In this document: one piece after another, positions 58,061 to 64,000 of the stretch
How positions within the stretch are numbered: the stretch's first letter is position 1
Layout of the letters: the number at the start of each line of letters is the position of its first letter
Source: SZUA-545 sp050297855
GTDB taxonomy: Bacteria; Campylobacterota; Campylobacteria; Campylobacterales; SZUA-545
Assembly (NCBI GenBank): GCA_050297855.1
Contig: JBNKTC010000008.1
Span: 1 to 64,000 of the forward strand
Reading direction: 5' to 3'
DNA length: 64,000 bases
Notes under the pieces: model-generated
Told to the model about the DNA's origin: nothing
Database searches by the model: none
What the model saw: only the letters and a program-made list of their open reading frames with translations
Made by a program: the position numbers and the translations under genes

Positions 58061-59102
58061 TCGTCTCAAGCTGCCGTTCGATCTTCCGGATATAGGTCAG
58101 GGAGGTGTTGTCTTCCGGGTCCATGATCAAGACGGCCTGGAAGGCTTTAAGGGCCTGGTCGAAATCCTGTTTACCATAGAAGTCGATTCCCTGGTTGATG
58201 AGATCGGGGATCTGTTTTTCATACCCTTTCCTGGCGGCGGTCAAGATCCGTTTGGCCTCTTTGCTGTTGGCATCGATGTCCAGTGCAGCTTCTGCCGTCT
58301 CGATTGCCTGGGCGTACGACTCTTTATCCAGTGCTTTTTTCGCCTGTTTCAGGAGGTTGCCCAGTCTGTTCTTGTTGCTGATCTTGGCAAGATATTTCTC
58401 GGCTGTACGGTCTTTTTTATAGATCGATTGGACCAGGCGGAACTTATCCGAAGCCTTGCCGAGGGCCCCTTTGTTATAGAGCCGTACCCCTTCGTTCAGC
58501 AGGGCGCTGCGCTGGGCCTTGATGATCTCCTTGGCCTGTATGGCGATATCGTTGCCGTCGTCATACTCCTTCAGCTTATCGAGGGCTTTGTTAATACGTT
58601 TTAGGTCCTTTGCCGTTCCCATGTTGTTATTCAGGGCACTTTGGAGATCTTTTTCCAGCTTGGCGAGGTAGGCGCGGATCTCGGGGTCGTTTTTGAGTGT
58701 CTCAAACCGTGTTTTCCCGTCTTTATATTCGGGATCGTTGCGCATCATCTTGTTAAACTCGTGCAGCGCCCGTTTTTTGTCTTTTTTGAGATACTTGAGG
58801 GCCCGCTTGTAGTAGTGCTTTCCGTTGGCGTTGGCACGGATACGGATCTTTCGGATCTTGTCGGCGGGGATGACGGCACGGTCTTCGTAAAAGTTGACCA
58901 GTTCATACGCTTCGGCCGCCGCCATATAGTAGCCGCTGGCATAGAGGGTATCCCCCTCTGCCGTCAACTGCTCGATCTCATCCTGGACACTATGGTAGAT
59001 CACCCGTTTCTCATCGGGGGAGAGATTTTCCGGTTTGACCGGGCCGCAGCCGGTGAAGAAAAGCAGGGCTGTGATGCCCAGCAGCAGGGTGTAGCGCATC
59101 AC
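58044..59102 (-). CDS. TPR-repeat lipoprotein
   Basis: 352 residues. Signal peptide with lipobox FTGC (Cys19). The remainder is helical, with at least four tetratricopeptide-like repeats (about 45-90, 190-235, 245-285, 295-340), such as YAQAIETAEAALDIDANS. It should be anchored on the periplasmic side of a membrane and bind a protein partner. Its start overlaps the adenylate cyclase stop by 4 bases, so the pair is coupled. Start may be Met1 or Met2. Confidence 0.75.
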   Translation of the reverse strand: MMRYTLLLGITALLFFTGCGPVKPENLSPDEKRVIYHSVQDEIEQLTAEGDTLYASGYYMAAAEAYELVNFYEDRAVIPADKIRKIRIRANANGKHYYKRALKYLKKDKKRALHEFNKMMRNDPEYKDGKTRFETLKNDPEIRAYLAKLEKDLQSALNNNMGTAKDLKRINKALDKLKEYDDGNDIAIQAKEIIKAQRSALLNEGVRLYNKGALGKASDKFRLVQSIYKKDRTAEKYLAKISNKNRLGNLLKQAKKALDKESYAQAIETAEAALDIDANSKEAKRILTAARKGYEKQIPDLINQGIDFYGKQDFDQALKAFQAVLIMDPEDNTSLTYIRKIERQLETIKSLK

Positions 59103-60664
59103 TTCCCGGCTCCCGGGGAAATGGAGGAGACGGCGACGGGATGGCTGATCCCCTTGACGGTGATCGGCTCTTCCGGCTGTGTCTTGTAGCTGTCGTCTGC
59201 TTCGTCGCGCGTGGACTGCTCGATCAGGATCTGACCGGCTGCGGCACTGGAGCAGAGCCGTGCAGCCAGGTTGACCACCGAGCCGATGGAGGTGAAGTCC
59301 ATTCGGTCGTGTGAACCGATGTTCCCGACGGTCACTTCCCCTTTGTTGATCCCTATCCCGACGTTGCAGACCGTCTCACCCGATTGCGAGCGTTTGGCAT
59401 TCTCTTCGGCAATGCGGGTCTGTATCTCCACGGCACTTTGGATCGCCCGCTCTACCGCATCGTCGCCCGAGAAGGAGGCCATGATCTCGTCTCCTACAAA
59501 TTTGTCGATGTCCCCGCCGTGGGATTTGATGATCTCCGACTGGAGGTTAAGGTAGAAGTTGATCACTTCGACCACCTCGTCGGGTTTCATCGTCTCGCTC
59601 ATGGCTGTAAAGCCGCGGATATCGGAGAAGAGGAAGGTCAGCGTCCGATACTCGCCGCCCAGGATCAGCTGGCGTGTCGAATCCTCCTGGATCATACTCA
59701 TCGTAGAGCCGGAGACGAACTTCTGCATCTTCTCCCGCTCCCTCAGCCCGGTGACCATGCGGTTAAACCGGTCGGCCAGCTCACCGATCTCATCGTTTGT
59801 CGTGATGTCGAGTCTGACATCCAGTTTACCCTGGGAGACATCGGTGGCCGCGTCAGCAACGGCAAGGATGGGTCGGGTAAAGCGCAGACCGGCGAAATAG
59901 ACCAAAACGACCGTCAGAAGGACGATGGCTGCAGCGATCAGCAGGGCGAAACGGATCGCCCGCTTGACGATCCCGGTGATCGCCTCTTTGTCATAGTAGA
60001 GTATGACGACACCGAGCAGGATGGTCCGGTCCTGGAATGTATAGAGGATCGGTTTGATAAAGCGGTAGGCTTCGACCTCTCCCTCTTTGGTAATAATCTC
60101 GCGGGTGTCGTAGGTGACACTGCCTGCCATCGCATCGTTGAGGGAGCCGATCAGTTTGGCGTCATCCAGCAGGGTACCTTCGTCGTAGTGCCCGAATCCG
60201 GCAAGATATTTAAAGGCGGAGGCGGTGTTGGTCTTTTGGCGTTCATAGATGGAGACATCCAGCAGCCCTTCGATCTTAGAGAGCCGGATATCGTTGATCA
60301 TCTCATTCAGGGTGACGCGGTTTTCGTAGGAGCGTTCCAGCAGGGCGTGGGTCGAGAAGTCGGCGATACGTTCGATGGAGGTGGTGGCGACTTCAAAGGC
60401 CTTGGTCTCGATGGAGCTCTTCATCAATTGGATGATAAAGGTACTCAAGACGGTTACCGTGATCAGGATGACCGTGACGATGAAGCCGATCAGTTTGAGT
60501 TTTAGTCCGCCTTTTCGGATCAGCGTATCAAAATGGGCGGAGGTCGTGTTTCGGATCGTTTCGGTTTTTGTTTTCAGGGTGGCTTGAAGATGGGGGAATC
60601 TGTTGTCTATACGGTTTTTAATGGATGTGAAAATCTGTCGGAGTCTCTCGTAAAGCTTCTGCAC
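59099..60664 (-). CDS. Membrane-bound class III adenylate/guanylate cyclase with HAMP domain
   Basis: 521 residues: TM1 at about 57-80, a periplasmic sensor region (about 81-230), TM2 at about 237-258, HAMP (about 260-312), then the cyclase domain (about 335-510). Metal-binding Asp residues are seen in FSDIRGFT and VGDEIMASF. The end motif SIGSVVNLAARL is also present. It should make cAMP (or cGMP) on a periplasmic signal. It is followed by a TPR lipoprotein that may be part of sensing. The start is a GTG at 60664 after AAAGG. Confidence 0.85.
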   Translation of the reverse strand: MQKLYERLRQIFTSIKNRIDNRFPHLQATLKTKTETIRNTTSAHFDTLIRKGGLKLKLIGFIVTVILITVTVLSTFIIQLMKSSIETKAFEVATTSIERIADFSTHALLERSYENRVTLNEMINDIRLSKIEGLLDVSIYERQKTNTASAFKYLAGFGHYDEGTLLDDAKLIGSLNDAMAGSVTYDTREIITKEGEVEAYRFIKPILYTFQDRTILLGVVILYYDKEAITGIVKRAIRFALLIAAAIVLLTVVLVYFAGLRFTRPILAVADAATDVSQGKLDVRLDITTNDEIGELADRFNRMVTGLREREKMQKFVSGSTMSMIQEDSTRQLILGGEYRTLTFLFSDIRGFTAMSETMKPDEVVEVINFYLNLQSEIIKSHGGDIDKFVGDEIMASFSGDDAVERAIQSAVEIQTRIAEENAKRSQSGETVCNVGIGINKGEVTVGNIGSHDRMDFTSIGSVVNLAARLCSSAAAGQILIEQSTRDEADDSYKTQPEEPITVKGISHPVAVSSISPGAGK

Positions 60665-60741
60665 GGCATGCCTTTAGCGGTATTGCGAAACGCTCAGTAT
60701 AATATAAATTTATTAGAAAAAAAACAAAAAACGACCGCGGG

Positions 60742-61368
60742 TTACCGGATGATATCTTTTAACGCTTCATGGCGGTAAGCGTCTTCCAGCCACTCTTTGT
60801 CATGGGCAAAACGGCGTGATTTTTCCGCTTCAAAATGTTGACCGTTCTCTTTGACCTTTTGGAATATCTTTTCCGCTTTTCCGTCCAGGAGTTCCCGGTT
60901 GGTCTCGTTCTCAACCATCGGAGCGATACCGTTAATCCCGTCGGCAGGCAAGGGAAGATCACAGTGGTAGTTTCCCGTCTCATCGACGCCCCAGTAGACC
61001 AGGGCAAGTTTGGCATAAAATCCCAGTGCCTGGGGGGTGCAGCTCATATGGAATCGCCTGACGTTACGGTCGGCCTGGCTTTGAAAGAGGCTCTCTAGCA
61101 TGGCGAATGCATAGCCTTTATTACGGTGGTTCTCGGGAGTGAAGAGATTGTGTACGGTCAGGTACTCCCGGTAACGGTCGACCTTATAAAAGAGATAGGC
61201 AAGGTGTGTACCGCTTTCGTCCGTCAACACACGGCATCCATCCTGTGTCCAGCTAAAATGGCGGTCCCACCATTTTTCGGCCTGCTGGGCAAAACGGTAA
61301 GTCGCATCATCGGTAATCTGGTTAATGGATTCAGTGTATTGATCATGGTTAAGGGAAATCGTTTCCAT
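60742..61368 (-). CDS. GNAT-family acetyltransferase-like protein next to nifK
   Basis: 208 residues. The acetyl-CoA loop is NHRNKGYA (80-87), followed by an LESLFQSQ helix and the FYAKLALVYWG strand, as in GNAT proteins. A charged helical tail of about 50 residues follows. Substrate unknown. It lies 121 bases after the nifK stop, beyond the nifK terminator, so it may have its own promoter. Possible link to nitrogenase is by position only. Confidence 0.65.
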   Translation of the reverse strand: METISLNHDQYTESINQITDDATYRFAQQAEKWWDRHFSWTQDGCRVLTDESGTHLAYLFYKVDRYREYLTVHNLFTPENHRNKGYAFAMLESLFQSQADRNVRRFHMSCTPQALGFYAKLALVYWGVDETGNYHCDLPLPADGINGIAPMVENETNRELLDGKAEKIFQKVKENGQHFEAEKSRRFAHDKEWLEDAYRHEALKDIIR

Positions 61369-61457
61369 AGTCTCTCTTTTACAGGTAAAAAAGAGGATTT
61401 AAAAACAGCGCGAGGCTTAAAAACAATCTGATTTACAGGGGGATTTTACATGAAAAG

Positions 61458-61480
61458 ATCCGGGCCGAAGCCCGGAGAAA
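61458..61480 (-). terminator. Rho-independent terminator of nifDK
   Basis: CCGGGC and GCCCGG form a stem of 6-7 bases with the stable tetraloop TTCG on the minus strand (61459-61476), followed by ATCTTTTCAT, 14 bases after the nifK stop. Confidence 0.75.
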
Positions 61481-61489
61481 GGTGACTGC

Positions 61490-63022
61490 TTAGCGAACTG
61501 CGTCGAAGAAGTAGTCAGTTTTAGCGATATCTTTTGTCTCTTCATCAAGGACATCAAGAACTTTGTTCGTGATCCAAGTCAGAAGGTTCAGACCACCTTC
61601 GTACCCAGCGATAGAGTATCGGTGCAGGTGGTGTCGGTCAAAGATTGGGAACCCGATGTAGATCAGTGGCGTACCGGTATCTCTCATCAGCTCTTTACCG
61701 TATGTGTTACCGATCATAAAGTCGACTGGCTCTGTGAAGAGAAGACTTCTCATAGCCCAGAGGTCTTTACCGGCCCATACGTTAAGGTCGTCTTTGGCAG
61801 GAGATGTATCAAGCAGTGCTCGCATCTCTGCTTCCCAACCGTTTGGCGCGTTGTGGCAAAGAACGTGTGTCGGTTCTGCACCCATTTCCAGAAGGAAGCT
61901 GACCATACCCAGAAGGAAGTCAGGATCGCCCCAGATCGCGAATTTTTTACCGTGCATATACGGATAGCTGTCTTGCATCGCATCGACGAGTCGGCCGCGA
62001 GCAACTTTCAGCTCTTCAGGTACCTCTTTACCAGTCAGTTCTGCAAGTTTCATGACGAATTCGTCAGTACCTTTCAGACCGATCGGGTTGAGTTCAACCT
62101 GCTCTTGCTTCCATCGTTTAGCAAGTTTCATTGTTTTCTTAGTTGTGTACTTTTGCAGTGTGATTGTAGCTTTTGCGTTAGGCGTAGCTTTCAGGTCTGC
62201 AATTGTAGTACCACCGGAGAACATCTCGTAGTCACCAGCAGGCATATCCCACTGATCGGAGTGGTCACCGATCATAACAGCGTCGTCACCGAACGCCGCT
62301 GCCATTTTTTTAACTTCACGAAGGCTTCCGATGTATGTTTCGAAACCTGGGATGATGTTAATTTTGTTTGTCGTTTCACCCTTCTCACCGATTTGGGAGA
62401 GCATGGAGTGCATCATGTTGTCGTAACCAGTGATGTGGCTACCGACGAAGCTTGGTGTGTGAGCATAAGGGATTGGCATTTCGTCAGCCAGGATACCTTC
62501 GCTCTCCTCTTTCGCAGATGTGATAAATGCGTTGAGGTCATCACCGATAACTTCCGCCATACATGTCGTGGAGACCGCGATCATGTCCGGGTTGTAGATA
62601 GCTTTACAGTTTTTCAGACCGTCTTTCATGTTGGCAAGACCACCGAAAACCGCAGCATCTTCAGTCATGGAGTCGGAAACACAAGGTGTCGGCTCTTTGA
62701 AGTGACGTGTGAAGTAGCTTCTGAAGTAAGCAACACACCCGTGACTTCCGTGAACGTATGGCATTGTGTTTTCAAAACCAAGACCGGCCATAACCGCACC
62801 AAGTGGCTGGCACGCTTTGGCTGGATTGACCGTGAGGGCTTCACGGGCAAGGTTTTTTTCACGGTATTCCCATGATTTTGTCCAATCAGCTACTTCTTCG
62901 ACTTTCCCAGGGTTAACTGCGCCGGTGCTGGATTCGAACTCTTTTTTGTTTTTTAGAACTTCTTGGTATTCGGGTCTCTGGAAGAGATCCTTACCGTTCA
63001 TAATTTTTTCGACTTCTTGCAT
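61490..63022 (-). CDS. nifK: Nitrogenase MoFe protein beta subunit NifK
   Basis: 510 residues. P-cluster ligands match the Azotobacter protein: Cys71 (ACQPLGA), Cys96 (HGSHGCVAYF) and Cys154 (STTCMAEV), one residue off its Cys70, 95 and 153. NifK pairs with NifD to form the alpha2-beta2 MoFe protein. The VHGSHGC form is typical of molybdenum nitrogenase. It follows nifD by 10 bases and is followed by a terminator, so nif(H)DK ends here. Confidence 0.98.
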   Translation of the reverse strand: MQEVEKIMNGKDLFQRPEYQEVLKNKKEFESSTGAVNPGKVEEVADWTKSWEYREKNLAREALTVNPAKACQPLGAVMAGLGFENTMPYVHGSHGCVAYFRSYFTRHFKEPTPCVSDSMTEDAAVFGGLANMKDGLKNCKAIYNPDMIAVSTTCMAEVIGDDLNAFITSAKEESEGILADEMPIPYAHTPSFVGSHITGYDNMMHSMLSQIGEKGETTNKINIIPGFETYIGSLREVKKMAAAFGDDAVMIGDHSDQWDMPAGDYEMFSGGTTIADLKATPNAKATITLQKYTTKKTMKLAKRWKQEQVELNPIGLKGTDEFVMKLAELTGKEVPEELKVARGRLVDAMQDSYPYMHGKKFAIWGDPDFLLGMVSFLLEMGAEPTHVLCHNAPNGWEAEMRALLDTSPAKDDLNVWAGKDLWAMRSLLFTEPVDFMIGNTYGKELMRDTGTPLIYIGFPIFDRHHLHRYSIAGYEGGLNLLTWITNKVLDVLDEETKDIAKTDYFFDAVR

Positions 63023-63032
63023 GACTTACTCC

Positions 63033-64000
63033 TTAGTTCTCTTCTTTATCCCACGGTGCTTTGCTGTGACCCCAGACTGGAGCGTTGATAGCAAGATCCA
63101 TGTCTTGAGCAAAGATAGCAAAACCGTCGAATCCGTGATACGGACCGCTGTAGTCCCAGGAGTGCATCTGTCGGTATGGCAGACCCATTTTCTGGAATAC
63201 GTATTTCTCTTTAATACCTGAAGCAACGAGGTCAGGCTGAAGTTTTTTAACAAACGCTTCAAGCTCGTATTCGTTAACGTCATCGTAGATGATCGTGGAT
63301 CGGAAGATCTCTTCAGTCGTACGTTTGTAGTCATCATCGTGGGCAAACTCGTAACCCGTACCGATAACTTCCATACCGAGGTCTTCGTAAGCGCCGATAA
63401 CGTGGCGAGGTCGCAGACCACCGACAAACAGCATGACTTTTTTACCTTCAAGTCTAGGTTTAAACTTGTTGGTAACCGCGTCGATCATTGGCTGGTACTT
63501 AGCGATAACTTCTTCACATTTTTTCTGGATAGACTCATCAAAGAAGCTTGCGATTTTTCGAAGGCTTTTGATTGTCTGGCTAGGACCGAAGAAGTTATAC
63601 TCTGTCCAAGGAATACCGTACTCTTTTTCCATGTGTCGGGAGATGTAGTTCATGGATCGGTAGCAGTGCAGAAGGTTCAGCTTGACTTTAGGAGTCAGAG
63701 CCATCTCTTTCAGCGTCGCGTCACCGGACCATTGTGCAACAACACGAAGACCCATTTCTTCTAGAAGGATACGGGAAGACCAAGCATCCCCACCGATGTT
63801 GTAGTCACCGATGATGGCGACATCATAGTCTGTAACTTCGTGGCTTGCTGTATCCATACCTGTCGGTTTTTCGAATACATAATCACGTACCGCATCGTTC
63901 GCGATGTGGTGACCAAGAGACTGGGAAACACCACGGAAACCTTCACAGTTAACCGGGATCAGTGTCTGACCGCTCTCTTTGGATTTTGTTCGTGCAACCG
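63033..64000 (-). CDS. nifD: Nitrogenase MoFe protein alpha subunit NifD, cut at window edge
   Basis: The last 322 codons are in the window; the frame is open to base 64000. The first visible residues include the P-cluster Cys in NCEGFRG and the Gln and His of VSQSLGHHIAND near the FeMo-cofactor. The C-terminal part has the cofactor His in MHSWDYSGPYHGFDGF. No VnfG or AnfG-like gene lies between nifD and nifK, so this is a molybdenum enzyme. The N terminus and presumably nifH lie beyond the edge. Confidence 0.97.
   Translation of the reverse strand, partial: VARTKSKESGQTLIPVNCEGFRGVSQSLGHHIANDAVRDYVFEKPTGMDTASHEVTDYDVAIIGDYNIGGDAWSSRILLEEMGLRVVAQWSGDATLKEMALTPKVKLNLLHCYRSMNYISRHMEKEYGIPWTEYNFFGPSQTIKSLRKIASFFDESIQKKCEEVIAKYQPMIDAVTNKFKPRLEGKKVMLFVGGLRPRHVIGAYEDLGMEVIGTGYEFAHDDDYKRTTEEIFRSTIIYDDVNEYELEAFVKKLQPDLVASGIKEKYVFQKMGLPYRQMHSWDYSGPYHGFDGFAIFAQDMDLAINAPVWGHSKAPWDKEEN

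Noticed and set aside
61622..62875. 417-codon plus-strand frame opposite nifK
   Set aside because: Cys/Phe/His-rich composition typical of antisense frames; nifK is certain.
1..64000. CRISPR arrays, insertion sequences, integrases or phage genes
   Set aside because: No regularly spaced direct repeats and no transposase-like or phage-like frames were found; the only repeats are chePep coding repeats and the dispersed intergenic element.

Overview
The window comes from a nitrogen-fixing, motile, sulfide-oxidising member of the Campylobacterota (formerly Epsilonproteobacteria). The evidence is conserved gene order and family content: rpsB-tsf-ABC ATPase-fliR, chePep-gmk-tatA-argS (the HP0322-HP0319 order of Helicobacter pylori), an FtsH-like/bioV/mog block, a Tat-exported sulfide:quinone reductase, and a compact nif cluster. 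The base composition looks GC-rich for this phylum. The genus cannot be fixed from the sequence alone; a relative of Sulfurimonas, Sulfuricurvum or Sulfurovum is an inference. Coding density is high, with many 4-17 base overlaps. No insertion sequence, prophage or CRISPR array was seen.

Layout. 1-1300 (minus): rodA and a cut-off trxC. 1366-5400 (plus): bcp, rpsB, tsf, a 50-residue small gene, an ABC ATPase and fliR. 5397-12727: a secreted phospholipase D-like protein (minus), then chePep, gmk, tatA, argS, mtaB and an MnmC2-like flavoprotein (plus). 12777-16839: two outer-membrane-type lipoproteins, an FmdE-like protein, a YgjP-type metallopeptidase, a HIT protein and a small membrane protein. 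16935-23960: sqr, an orphan gene with a sigma54-type promoter, yqeY, flgH (also sigma54-type), a DedA protein, yidD, an MBL hydrolase, a thioesterase, cmoB and a small lipoprotein. 24020-29761: hemL, two small membrane proteins, a thioredoxin-like protein, a CZB-GGDEF diguanylate cyclase and rpoD. 29929-37424 (minus): mog, bioV, an FtsH-like pseudoprotease, accA, fabF, acpP, fabG and gpmI. 37595-40036 (plus): mraY, murD and tRNA-Phe. 40167-44749: a response regulator and a multi-PAS histidine kinase, tail to tail.

44900-56433 (minus) is the main nif block. In transcription order it holds nifE, nifN, nifX, a DUF269 NifX-associated gene, a flavodoxin, a PII-like gene, nifW, nifZ, two [2Fe-2S] ferredoxins, rpoN, nifU, an aldo/keto reductase, an SdhA/NadB-type flavoprotein and nifT. 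After an accessory stretch (GGDEF-like protein, one-domain asparaginase, Cys protein, TPR lipoprotein, adenylate cyclase, GNAT protein) come nifK and nifD, with nifD cut by the window edge. NifDK is the MoFe protein. NifEN and NifX act in cofactor assembly, NifU supplies Fe-S clusters, NifW and NifZ help mature MoFe protein, and the flavodoxin and ferredoxins are likely electron carriers. nifH, nifB, nifS, nifV and nifA are not in the window.

The most interesting signals are these. Matching sigma54-type -24/-12 elements lie ahead of nifE and nifU, and similar elements lie ahead of flgH and an uncharacterised gene, while rpoN itself sits inside the nif cluster. A fumarate-reductase-like flavoprotein and an aldo/keto reductase are built into the nifU-nifT operon. 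An FtsH paralogue has lost its zinc-protease motif. A dispersed intergenic repeat is present in three diverged copies.
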